From the NCBI RefSeq assembly GCF_004363245.1, contig NZ_SNYV01000015.1:186001-250000 (forward strand): 64,000 nucleotides of DNA, given 5' to 3'. A model generated the notes under the pieces. It was not told the DNA's origin. It was given only the letters and a program-made list of their open reading frames with translations, and searched no databases. The stretch is from Sphingobacterium yanglingense. GTDB taxonomy: Bacteria > Bacteroidota > Bacteroidia > Sphingobacteriales > Sphingobacteriaceae. Position numbers and translations under genes: made by a program. Numbering within the stretch: the stretch's first letter is position 1; each line of letters starts with the position of its first letter. Below, in pieces: positions 26,479-34,808 of the stretch.

Positions 26479-26518
26479 TGCCCCCAAAAAGCTATACACT
26501 TTCTGGGGGTATTTTTTT
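26479..26518 (+). terminator. Terminator after the small lipoprotein gene
   Basis: TGCCCCCAAAAAG pairs with CTTTCTGGGGGTA (one mismatch) around a 7-nt loop and is followed by TTTTTTT. Confidence 0.9.
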
Positions 26519-26519
26519 G

Positions 26520-26759
26520 ATCAAGCATAGATCACGCCAAACTCTCAATCCCTTTTAAATGGACTTCCTCCCGCTAAAATTTGATAAAACAATACGTAAA
26601 AATACGATACAAAAGGTTTGTTTTTCGGACAAATACATAGGGTAGGCAAAAACGATTTTGCCGTTTTCCACACCTTTTTACGTCTTTATTTTCATCAAAA
26701 AAACAAAAAAAACAGCGCTTAAATAACTTTAAACCCATATTTCAGATCTCAAAAACCGT
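26520..26759. other. AT-rich spacer before the 21-bp array
   Basis: No gene is supported. A perfect 7-bp hairpin GGCAAAA-ACGA-TTTTGCC lies at 26645-26662, followed by GTTTTCC. The composition changes visibly to more G and C where the 21-bp array begins. Confidence 0.5.
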
Positions 26760-27185
26760 CTAAAACTGGATTTCGTCGAGCTACATCGCAAACGCTACGC
26801 GCTAGCGCACAGAGCCGACACACTAGCGTCCAGAGTCTTGGCGTTAGCTACCCGAGTTGACGACCTAACGCACAGAGATCAAGCGCTTACGTATACGGTC
26901 TACCTCCTAGTACATAGCCTCTAATCGCTCACTATTAACATCGGGAGGATAGCTCCTCATGGGCAAACGCTAGCCTGTATTGTCCAGACGCTCGCCCGGC
27001 TATGCTGCATGTGTGCTAAAAGCCTCTTCGCGCTAGCGTTTTGCATCCGCACGCTAGCGCATCTCCTCTGCTCACTAGCTTGCATAGTCTGTGTACAAGC
27101 TTAACATCTCTACGCGCTGACGTATATTTCCCCAACGCTAGCGTACGAGATAGAATCACTATCGTTCTTTCTACTCAGGTTATCG
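26760..27185. repeat. Phase-locked degenerate 21-bp repeat array with CGCTAGCG core
   Basis: A six-base core related to CTAGCG recurs at exactly 21-bp steps from 26760 to 27180, 21 lattice positions without one insertion or deletion. Perfect CTAGCG occurs at 26802, 26823, 27033, 27054 and 27138; variants such as TTAGCT, CTAACG, CTTACG, CTGACG and CTATCG fill most other positions. Several copies are within the palindrome CGCTAGCG. Between cores the sequence differs greatly, apart from occasional CACAGAG/CCAGAG. In the plus frame the cores read Leu-Ala every seven codons, but two TAA stops (26925, 27102) and no start codon argue against a present-day gene. Function unknown. Confidence 0.85.
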
Positions 27186-27263
27186 AAAATACACTATCCA
27201 CCACAAGACACTTGGTCTTCCTATGGCAATTACAAGTGAACTTATAACTCAAAAAACAGGGTA

Positions 27264-27292
27264 AAAATTGTCCTAAGCAGATGCTCAGGACT
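27264..27292 (-). terminator. Terminator overlapping the recN stop codon
   Basis: On the minus strand GTCCTGAG pairs with CTTAGGAC (one mismatch) around CATCTG, followed by AATTTTTA. It overlaps the last codons of recN. Confidence 0.65.
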
Positions 27293-28946
27293 TTAATAAC
27301 TCTCTTGCGTGCTGTAATGCCGCCTCGCCAGGGTTGGTTCCACTCAGCATTTGTGCGATTTCCATAACACGTTCATCTTTATTCAACAACTGTATATTAG
27401 ATTGCGTCTTATCCCCACGATCCTCTTTATAAACTTTAAAGTGTGCCTTTCCTTTTGAAGCGATCTGTGGTAAATGCGAGATCGCTAACACTTGCATATG
27501 ATCTGCCAAGCTATCCATTACCTCTCCTACACGCAAAGCAACCTCACCGGATATCCCTGTATCTATCTCATCAAATATAATCGTCGGCAGGGCGGATGAT
27601 TTTGCCACCAAAGATTTAATCGCCAACATCACCCGCGACAGCTCCCCTCCAGACGCCACTTTATGAATCGCCTGCATCGCCTGTCCTTTATTTGCGGAGA
27701 AAAGGAATTGTACAACATCCAGCCCCTTCACACTCATCCGATCAGCATCCAAAAGTTGTAAATCGATCTTCAACTGCGCATTAGGCATTCCTACAGCACT
27801 CAGTGTTTGCTGCACCTCCGTTTCCACCTTCGGAATAATTGCTTCCCGCTTCTCATGTATATCGCGCCCTAACTGGAGTACCTTTTGCATTTGCTCTTTC
27901 TGCTTATGCGCGAGTTCTTCTACAAGCTGATCTTGGTTTAAAACCATCTGAAGCTTACTCTCTAATTGTTGACGGATCTGGACGAGTTCATTTTCAGAAT
28001 CTACACGGTGCTTTTTCTGTAGAACGTAAATCTCACTTAAACGGTTATTCACCTCATCTAAACGTTGTTCATCCAGATTGACGCTGCTCTCCTGTGTCAC
28101 CAACTCATCGGCAATATCTTTGAGTTCAATCAGGGCACTTTGCATCCGTTCTGTCAACGCCTCAACACCACTAAGGTAGCGAGTTACATGTTGCACCTGT
28201 CCTACACTCTCCTTCAGAAGTGAAATCACAGTAGCTTCCCCCTCAGACAAGGAATAGCTTGCAGCATTTAGCCCCCGCTTTATTTCTTCAGCATGCTCCA
28301 ACTGCTGTTGCTCTTCTTCCAATCCCTTGACTTCATCAAGCTGCACATTCACACGCTCCAATTCGTCAAATAAGAACTGATTATAATCAGCTTCCGCATT
28401 CGCACTGTCCAGCTCCTCCCTCACTGTCTTGAGCTGTTTGTCCAAACTCCGTAACTCCTTCAACTCTTCTCTAAACGAAATCAACCGTTCTTCATTTTCG
28501 GCCAGGCTATCTAAAACAAATAACTGAAAATCTTCGGTATTGATCTGTAAAGTTGCATGCTGGGAATGTATGTCAATCAATTTTTCGCCTAAACCCTTCA
28601 ATGTAGCCAAAGTGACAGGCGAATCATTAACAAATGCGCGGGACTTACCATCTAACAGGATTTCTCTGCGGATAATGGTTTCGGCTTCATAGTCTAAGTC
28701 TTCCTCCTCAAAGAAGGATTCTAAGCCATAGGCGGAAACATTAAAATATCCTTCGATAACACATTTTCGCTCTTCGCTAAAAAAAGGACGCCCTTCTACC
28801 CTACTTCCCAAAATCAACCCCAAGGCTCCCATCAATATAGATTTACCAGCTCCTGTCTCGCCCGTAATGATATTCAGTCCTTTGTCAAAAGAAATATCTA
28901 AACTATCGATCAGCGCATAGTTTTTTATCAGTAATCGTACTAGCAT
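27285..28946 (-). CDS. recN: DNA repair protein RecN
   Basis: RecN is an SMC-like ATPase used in double-strand-break repair. The Walker A loop GETGAGKSILMGALGLILG is near residue 35, two long coiled-coil arms occupy about residues 150-365, and the ABC signature and Walker B region follow (VASGGELSRVMLAIKSL, LPTIIFDEIDTGISGEVA, AISHLPQIASKG). Length of about 553 residues is normal. I choose ATG 28946 (MLVRLLIKNYALID); the TTG nine bases upstream is less likely. It follows the DUF4835 gene after a 16-bp gap. Confidence 0.95.
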   Translation of the reverse strand: MLVRLLIKNYALIDSLDISFDKGLNIITGETGAGKSILMGALGLILGSRVEGRPFFSEERKCVIEGYFNVSAYGLESFFEEEDLDYEAETIIRREILLDGKSRAFVNDSPVTLATLKGLGEKLIDIHSQHATLQINTEDFQLFVLDSLAENEERLISFREELKELRSLDKQLKTVREELDSANAEADYNQFLFDELERVNVQLDEVKGLEEEQQQLEHAEEIKRGLNAASYSLSEGEATVISLLKESVGQVQHVTRYLSGVEALTERMQSALIELKDIADELVTQESSVNLDEQRLDEVNNRLSEIYVLQKKHRVDSENELVQIRQQLESKLQMVLNQDQLVEELAHKQKEQMQKVLQLGRDIHEKREAIIPKVETEVQQTLSAVGMPNAQLKIDLQLLDADRMSVKGLDVVQFLFSANKGQAMQAIHKVASGGELSRVMLAIKSLVAKSSALPTIIFDEIDTGISGEVALRVGEVMDSLADHMQVLAISHLPQIASKGKAHFKVYKEDRGDKTQSNIQLLNKDERVMEIAQMLSGTNPGEAALQHARELLKS

Positions 28947-28962
28947 AAAATTCAATCAAATT

Positions 28963-29856
28963 TTAGTTCTTCAACTTTTCATATTTTGACACATTCGTCG
29001 GGTCCAGGTCGGCCAACAAGTTGAAGACCTTAACACTTTCATTGCCGGGCATCTTCGAAAACAAACCTACAAATTCATTCGCCTTTGCTGTAAACAACGC
29101 ATTGGTGAGCACGTTGCCGGTATTAGAGCGATCTACATCTTTCAATTTCACAAGAAGTTCCGCCATCTTTTTTTTCGATTCTAGCTCCTTTTCCGCCATC
29201 AGATCCAACCCTTCTCTATGATAGGTGTAAGAAAATTCTCGATAAGGAAAATACTTCCTATCCAACAAATTATTCACCAACCAGTATCTATTATCTGTAG
29301 CGTCCATAGCACGCCACCCTTCGGTCTGTGTGGACTGCGAATAGTTCACGATATTCCGGGCTCGTCCAAATACACTCGTCCCCCCCATACTTTTGAAGGT
29401 ATCCATGTCCATCCCGATAATAATCTGCGCATAAAACGCTAACAAAGAAGACAACGTCCCCATATTTTGGTTTTCATTAAACTCCAGTTGCTCCCCCTCG
29501 GTATAGGTGAAATTAAAATATTTGTCTTTAAAACTCAGAACAGGAGAATTGTAATTCGTCCCGTATACAGGCCGTGCAGAATTGACCTGAACAGTCGCTT
29601 TATACTGGCTAACTCCATCAAAGGAAGAAATCACAATATTGAAGCTACAATCTATACGTTCCTCTGGTTTGACTTTATGATCCGTCCAGGATCGATTGTT
29701 TAAATAATCAGAAACGACCTTTTTCAAAAAATCTATAGTACGTGAGTTTGCATTTTGAACCTGAGGAGCCGAGATTTCAACTCTCGCTAGCAACTCCTGT
29801 CCCCACGATAAACAATAAAAGTGAACAAAAAATAAGGTGAAAAGAATCCGGACCAT
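28963..29856 (-). CDS. DUF4835 family exported protein
   Basis: 297 residues with a signal peptide (LFFVHFYCLSWGQ) and a body matching the Bacteroidota DUF4835 family (ERIDCSFNIVISSF, SARPVYGTNYNSPVL, IIGMDMDTFKSMGG). Function is unknown, but the family is commonly found upstream of recN, as here. Its promoter contains a 32-bp block nearly identical to that of rbfA, with the -7 element only about 20 bp before the ATG, so the 5' leader is very short. Confidence 0.85.
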   Translation of the reverse strand: MVRILFTLFFVHFYCLSWGQELLARVEISAPQVQNANSRTIDFLKKVVSDYLNNRSWTDHKVKPEERIDCSFNIVISSFDGVSQYKATVQVNSARPVYGTNYNSPVLSFKDKYFNFTYTEGEQLEFNENQNMGTLSSLLAFYAQIIIGMDMDTFKSMGGTSVFGRARNIVNYSQSTQTEGWRAMDATDNRYWLVNNLLDRKYFPYREFSYTYHREGLDLMAEKELESKKKMAELLVKLKDVDRSNTGNVLTNALFTAKANEFVGLFSKMPGNESVKVFNLLADLDPTNVSKYEKLKN

Positions 29857-29876
29857 ATGTATTTAAATATCTAAAT

Positions 29877-29908
29877 CAAACTTAGATAAAATGCTTTATA
29901 TTCACGAA
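29877..29908 (-). promoter_or_regulatory. DUF4835-recN promoter, second member of the shared 32-bp block
   Basis: On the minus strand the block starts TTCGTGAATATAAAGC and ends TCTAAGTTTG; TAAGTTTG is a perfect -7 element. Twenty-nine of 32 bases match the rbfA block at 17367-17398, including about 20 bp upstream of the -7 element. Confidence 0.7.
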
Positions 29909-29986
29909 TTTGAAATTGAAATAATCTGAAATATCAATGTAGCAATAGCTACACAAACATGCCCATAAAATAGTTTGGATATTCCA

Positions 29987-30002
29987 TCCCGACAGGTCGG
30001 GA
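29987..30002. repeat. 16-bp palindrome, REP-like
   Basis: TCCCGACAGGTCGGGA forms a 7-bp stem around AG. It stands 30 bp from a second palindrome in the same gap, a pairing reminiscent of intergenic palindromic repeats. Confidence 0.6.
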
Positions 30003-30032
30003 CAAGTTAATGACCACTAAAGAACAAACCGG

Positions 30033-30048
30033 TCCGCCAGCTGGCGGA
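30033..30048. repeat. 16-bp perfect palindrome, REP-like
   Basis: TCCGCCAGCTGGCGGA is fully self-complementary and lies between the divergent DUF4835 and SprT-like genes. It is GC-rich in an AT-rich gap, as expected of a dispersed palindromic element. Confidence 0.65.
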
Positions 30049-30091
30049 TCATGAAATAATTATTTGCATATGAATACCAAAAGAAAATAAT

Positions 30092-30721
30092 ATGTTTGCA
30101 ATCATGTCAGACTTTAGCAAACAACTGAGTAAATATATGCCTGAGGCTGCTGCTCCCATTATCTCCCAATGGATCAATGACACGTCATGCCGCTTTAAAG
30201 TGACCCGAAGCCGTAAGACTAAACTAGGAGATTACAGGGCTCCTTTTAGAGGCAGCCCTCATCAGATTACGGTAAACCATGACCTTAATCCATACGCTTT
30301 CTTAATCACGAGTATTCATGAATTTGCACACCTAAAGACATATCAAGATTATAAAAGTACGGTCAAACCACATGGTAAAGAGTGGAAACAGAACTTTGCG
30401 GCACTTATACAGCCTTTTATTAAACTGTCTATATTCCCCACAGATCTCCTCATCGCGATTTCGTCCTATATGAGCAACCCATCCGCGTCATCATGTACAG
30501 ATCTAAATCTATACCGTGCATTAAAAAAACATGACACCCAAAATACCGAAGGAGCGACTGTGGTGGAAGAACTTTCTCTCCATTCGATTTTCACCTTAAA
30601 AAATGGACGGAAATTCAAAAAGATGGAAAAGGTCCGAAAGCGTTACAAATGTATTGAAATAGCTACGGATAAGATATACCTGTTTCATCCCATTGCCGAA
30701 GTCTTCATCTCTGAAGATTAG
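30092..30721 (+). CDS. SprT-like zinc metallopeptidase-fold protein
   Basis: The HExxH zinc motif is seen as SIHEFAHLKTY (His76, Glu77, His80), with a third ligand candidate at His94 in KPHGKEWK; this is the SprT/SPRTN-like arrangement. Family members in eukaryotes cut DNA-protein crosslinks; bacterial ones are poorly characterised. The Cys-rich zinc ribbon of many SprT proteins is not evident. Start is uncertain: ATG 30092 overlaps a TATGTTTG -7-like element (30091-30098), which would favour ATG 30104 and an almost leaderless mRNA. Confidence 0.75.
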   Translation: MFAIMSDFSKQLSKYMPEAAAPIISQWINDTSCRFKVTRSRKTKLGDYRAPFRGSPHQITVNHDLNPYAFLITSIHEFAHLKTYQDYKSTVKPHGKEWKQNFAALIQPFIKLSIFPTDLLIAISSYMSNPSASSCTDLNLYRALKKHDTQNTEGATVVEELSLHSIFTLKNGRKFKKMEKVRKRYKCIEIATDKIYLFHPIAEVFISED

Positions 30722-30827
30722 CGTCTTATTCTGAGCGCCTCTTATCAATAGCTCAAATTATGGGAAAAATATTGTAATTTTAGAGTTTGCAATCCACAAT
30801 AATATACTTTAAACAGCGTATTCACAT

Positions 30828-32489
30828 ATGAACAACCAGCTATTCATCATCTTATCTACATTCTTTATATGCATTGGATGTACGCAAACAAACAACACTT
30901 CATACGACGCATCGGGCATTGATAGTGCTGCTATTGCTGCTATCAACATGGAAAGCTATGCAAATAATGTAGCTAACCTAGCCTCAGATAAATTTGAAGG
31001 AAGAATGCCATTTACCAAAGGAGACAGTCTTACGGTCGATTACATCAAAAATCAATTTATAGCACTAGGATTACAGCCCGGAAATGGCGACTCTTTTTTC
31101 CAAGAGGTACCCATGGTCGAGATATCGTCCAAACCTATAACTCCAACACTTACATTTAAAGGAAAAAACGGCTCTCTATCCGCTCAGTACCTGGATGATT
31201 ATGTCATCGGTACGAGGCGATTAGAAGACCATACCGATATCGCATCTACGGATTTGGTATTTGCTGGTTTTGGAATTGTAGCACCTGAATATAATTGGAA
31301 TGACTACACCGACCTCGATGTAAAAGGGAAAACGGTCGTTGTCTTGGCTTCCGATCCGGGACACTATGACAAACAATTATTCAAAGCAGATACCATGACC
31401 TATTATGGACGATGGACCTATAAGTTTGAAGAAGCTGGTCGACAAGGTGCCGCAGGTGTACTAATCATCCACGACACCAAAGCTGCTAGTTACGGTTGGG
31501 ATGTGGTCCGCTCGGGATGGAGTGGTCCTCAAATGGACCTCGATGACAAAAACACAGCAGATCCAAAACCACAATATGAAGGATGGATATCGGCAAAAAC
31601 TGCGCAGCAGTTATTCAAACTGGCAGGAATAAGCATCGAGGCAATCGAATCTGCTAAAAAACCAGGTTTTAAAGCTATCCCCCTAGCTATTTCAACATCC
31701 GTGCAGTTAAAGAATACATTAAAACATGCAAAATCTAACAACGTCATTGCGAAAATAGAGGGTACCAAAAGAGCCGACGAAACCATCATCTATACAGCCC
31801 ACTGGGACCACCTAGGAATAGGAGAAGCTGTAAACGGAGATTCCATTTACAATGGAGCGATTGACAATGCTGCAGGGGTCTCTGCATTATTTGAAATAGC
31901 AAGGGCCTTTCAGTCGGCAAAGGTAAAACCGGAGCGAACAATCATCTTTATGGCTGTGACTGCTGAGGAGCAAGGCTTACTAGGGTCGGCACATTATAGC
32001 AACAATCCAATTTATCCCATCAACAAAACTGTGGCAAACCTAAATATGGACGCCTTCAGTCCTTTGGGAGAGACGAAAGATGTCTCTATTGTAGGATTTG
32101 GACAAACGGAAATCGATGACTATGTCATACAATCCGCTAATAAATTTGGACGGACAGTGCACGGTGAGAAAAATCCAACATCAGGTGGCTTTTATAGATC
32201 AGACCATTTCAATTTTGTAAAAAAAGGTATTCCCGGCCTCTTTATGGGGAGCGGTACTGAGTTGGTATCGACCGATACGATACAAATCAATAAACGAAGA
32301 GCAGCGCTATCGAACCGCTACCATGCACCATCTGATGAATTGGATGACAACTGGGATTTTGAAGGAATACGAGCAGACATTAAATTGTTTTTTGATATTG
32401 GATATACATTAAGTATGGAAAAAACATTCCCACAGTTCAAAATTATGTCAGAATTTCGTGAATTAGGAGAGAAACGATTAACAAAGTAG
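30828..32489 (+). CDS. M28 family metallopeptidase with PA domain, lipoprotein
   Basis: 553 residues with a lipoprotein signal (STFFICIGCTQT). A protease-associated domain occupies about residues 130-250 and an M28 aminopeptidase domain the C-terminal half. Zinc ligands and catalytic residues are visible: YTAHWDHLG, GAIDNAAGVSALFE, MAVTAEEQGLLGS, NLNMDAF and SDHFNFVKKGIP. It probably trims peptides at the outer membrane or in the periplasm. A second plus-strand gene follows after 63 bp. Confidence 0.9.
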   Translation: MNNQLFIILSTFFICIGCTQTNNTSYDASGIDSAAIAAINMESYANNVANLASDKFEGRMPFTKGDSLTVDYIKNQFIALGLQPGNGDSFFQEVPMVEISSKPITPTLTFKGKNGSLSAQYLDDYVIGTRRLEDHTDIASTDLVFAGFGIVAPEYNWNDYTDLDVKGKTVVVLASDPGHYDKQLFKADTMTYYGRWTYKFEEAGRQGAAGVLIIHDTKAASYGWDVVRSGWSGPQMDLDDKNTADPKPQYEGWISAKTAQQLFKLAGISIEAIESAKKPGFKAIPLAISTSVQLKNTLKHAKSNNVIAKIEGTKRADETIIYTAHWDHLGIGEAVNGDSIYNGAIDNAAGVSALFEIARAFQSAKVKPERTIIFMAVTAEEQGLLGSAHYSNNPIYPINKTVANLNMDAFSPLGETKDVSIVGFGQTEIDDYVIQSANKFGRTVHGEKNPTSGGFYRSDHFNFVKKGIPGLFMGSGTELVSTDTIQINKRRAALSNRYHAPSDELDDNWDFEGIRADIKLFFDIGYTLSMEKTFPQFKIMSEFRELGEKRLTK

Positions 32490-32552
32490 TACTTTTGACG
32501 GAATCATTATTAAAAAAGAGAAAAACAAAAGAGAGAAATTAAATTATAAATC

Positions 32553-32978
32553 ATGTTAACAGGAATGAAACACCTACACTCTACATTAGCTATCATCTTA
32601 TTGATTGCTTTAGTTATTTCGATTGTAATCACGGCAGCAAATTATTTCAAAGCAAAACCTTACAACCGTAAAGTAGCATTAATTGGCTTTATCAGTGCAC
32701 ACCTTCAGTTGTTGATTGGTCTAGTTTACTTCTTCACGCTTAAATATCATACGATGTTCTCTGCAGGCGTGATGAAAAGTCCTGAATTACGCTTTAAAGT
32801 AATTGAGCATCCATTGACGATGCTTATCGCTATCGTATTGATCACAATTGGATACTCAAAAGCAAAAAAAGCAAAAGAAAGTTATGCAGCAAACAGAACT
32901 GTCTTTATTATGTATACAATCGGATTGATACTAATACTATCTAGAGTACCTTGGTCTACATGGTCTATATTCAACTAA
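32553..32978 (+). CDS. Small four-helix membrane protein
   Basis: 141 residues with four predicted membrane helices (about 10-28, 42-62, 88-105 and 120-138) and conserved-looking histidines near the membrane (MKHLHS, ISAHLQL, KYHTMF, IEHPLTM). Bacteroidota proteins of this type are often labelled cytochrome b-like, and the paired histidines could hold heme, but this is not established. It ends at a bidirectional terminator. Confidence 0.6.
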   Translation: MLTGMKHLHSTLAIILLIALVISIVITAANYFKAKPYNRKVALIGFISAHLQLLIGLVYFFTLKYHTMFSAGVMKSPELRFKVIEHPLTMLIAIVLITIGYSKAKKAKESYAANRTVFIMYTIGLILILSRVPWSTWSIFN

Positions 32979-32993
32979 ACAAAGCTTTCAGAA

Positions 32994-33025
32994 AAAAAGG
33001 CATCGAAATAATCGATGCCTTTTTT
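32994..33025. terminator. Bidirectional terminator between convergent genes
   Basis: AAAAAGGCATCGA pairs with TCGATGCCTTTTT around AATAA, with A runs on one side and T runs on the other, so it works for both the membrane-protein gene and the MuiA-like gene. Confidence 0.92.
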
Positions 33026-33039
33026 ATTAGACGATAAGC

Positions 33040-34647
33040 TTAATTGAAATCTAAGGTCTTATCCTTTGGCGATTTCACTAAGTAGCTGATTCTATACGTT
33101 TGCGTTTCATTTGGTTTCACGCGAAGCATCCAGGTTACAATTCCTGTTTCTGTATTAACCTGTCCGGACTTCGCTTCCAAAAGCTCTACCTCAATAGATT
33201 TGTCCGTAGAAATAGGAAATTGATCCTTCAACAAGATATCAACCTCACTAGCCTTGTTGTTCCTCACTTTGATCTCATAGGTAAACACCTGTCTTTTCCA
33301 GCTGCCCGAAACCTGTGTACTCTTTTGGTCCATGATCCGCTCTCTCTTTATGGATATTCCTTTATCCCGACCAAGGCTAAGATTTAACGTATCCACAGTT
33401 ACATTCGGGTTGATGTAGGACTTACCCACAAACATATTTTCGAAAGATACATTCGCCTCCCCTGGTATAAGGTTTAACTTTTGGAAATCCGTAATCTCAG
33501 CCATTAAGAAAGCATCCCTATCCAATTTTGGAACTGCATAATACTTATAGATAGCCGGCTGTGAAAACTCTTTCAGTGCAACACTATGAGGCTGTCCGTT
33601 TGACAAAATGGTATAAGGAACCTCTATATCGAAAGTCGTGCTCAGTTGATTTTCGACCATATTAATGGCTGGAGCTGCAACCTCTTCTACATATTTAGCA
33701 TCCGCAGTAACCTCTGCCCGTATAGACTTTGCGCTCATAGACTGTATCCTATTCTGCGTTCTATTTTGTACACTTAAATTTGCAAAAATTGCTTCATCCA
33801 AATTACGGATTACAGCATATGAAGGTGATAGAACTGGCGCAGTCCCTCCCACAGCAGGATTACCAGTTGATAGAATCAACTTCGCATTTCGCCAATCCAC
33901 TCCAGAGCTTTGCGAGACGCCCGCCTTATAATACATTCTCAGGGGTGCTGATACTGAAGCGGCCTTCAAATCATAATAAGCTTGCCAGCTCGCGGCGGAG
34001 GTCATATAACGTATTTCCATTGAAACATTTCCACTACGAGCAGAGGTAATTTGTAACTTTAGCTGACCTCCATTTCCGGTATACATACGTAATCCCTCTT
34101 GAACTTTAGCTATTCGTTTATCCAATTGCTCGATCTCTTTGCTCAGTGCGGATATATCCTTATTAAGATTTACCGATTTAAGCTGATAATAGTCTACCAG
34201 TTTGGATAGGTCTGCGATATCGATCTTTCCATCTCCACCGCCCAACAAATTCTGGTTGGTCAAAATCTGTAAAGCACCCCGTGCTGCATCCAGCTTATTT
34301 CCCAACAACTCTCTATCGGCAGTAAATAAATCCAATGAATCCTTGAGCTTTTGATGCGAAGGGTTCGTCACCTGCACATCTTCAGCCCGCGTCTTGGCTA
34401 TAGATAGTATAGAGAGATAATCGGGGCCACTAATCTGAATATTCCTTTCATCCAGGTCGCTGGCCACATTATTGATCACTAAATCACTACTACCGGCTGG
34501 TAGGTTGACTTGGATCCGGTTCTGCACCTGAGCTCCATTGGCATAGACCGTTACTTCTTTTACTTCTGCGGTTGCACTGAGCCTGTTTTGTGCAATACCA
34601 GGCAATACCATACCGAAAAATGAAACACAAAAAACAATTTTTTTCAT
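33040..34647 (-). CDS. MuiA/DUF4139 family exported protein
   Basis: About 535 residues: signal peptide (FFGMVLPGIAQ), an N-terminal beta region (TVYANGAQVQNRIQVNLPAG), a coiled coil (about 90-190) and a C-terminal DUF4139 domain (ASWQAYYDLKAAS, WRNAKLILSTGNP, FTYEIKVRNNKASEV). This is the mucoidy-inhibitor A-like family, widespread and of unclear function. I choose ATG 34647 (MKKIVFCVSFF) because the eight residues before it from ATG 34671 do not fit a signal peptide. Confidence 0.85.
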   Translation of the reverse strand: MKKIVFCVSFFGMVLPGIAQNRLSATAEVKEVTVYANGAQVQNRIQVNLPAGSSDLVINNVASDLDERNIQISGPDYLSILSIAKTRAEDVQVTNPSHQKLKDSLDLFTADRELLGNKLDAARGALQILTNQNLLGGGDGKIDIADLSKLVDYYQLKSVNLNKDISALSKEIEQLDKRIAKVQEGLRMYTGNGGQLKLQITSARSGNVSMEIRYMTSAASWQAYYDLKAASVSAPLRMYYKAGVSQSSGVDWRNAKLILSTGNPAVGGTAPVLSPSYAVIRNLDEAIFANLSVQNRTQNRIQSMSAKSIRAEVTADAKYVEEVAAPAINMVENQLSTTFDIEVPYTILSNGQPHSVALKEFSQPAIYKYYAVPKLDRDAFLMAEITDFQKLNLIPGEANVSFENMFVGKSYINPNVTVDTLNLSLGRDKGISIKRERIMDQKSTQVSGSWKRQVFTYEIKVRNNKASEVDILLKDQFPISTDKSIEVELLEAKSGQVNTETGIVTWMLRVKPNETQTYRISYLVKSPKDKTLDFN

Positions 34648-34808
34648 ACAATATTCTATTTTAATAACCATTTTGAATCTACAATTTGACTAGGGATGCA
34701 CAATCCATACCAATTCCATAATCGACAACAATTAAAAATGCAATTAATACCCCTAAATATTCAAAATTCACTACCTTTACGAATAAACATTATGAAATTC
34801 AATTAAAG

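Noticed and set aside
26645..26662. Terminator at GGCAAAA-ACGA-TTTTGCC
   Set aside because: The hairpin is perfect but weak, lacks a T run, and no gene ends just before it; the lipoprotein gene already has a strong terminator at 26479.
26760..27185. CRISPR array
   Set aside because: The units are 21 bp with only a six-base core; there is no conserved repeat of 24-40 bp, no uniform spacers and no cas gene nearby.
27041..27247. A 68-codon ORF inside the 21-bp array
   Set aside because: It reads a different frame through the repeats, has no ribosome-binding site or recognisable family, and its composition follows from the repeat.
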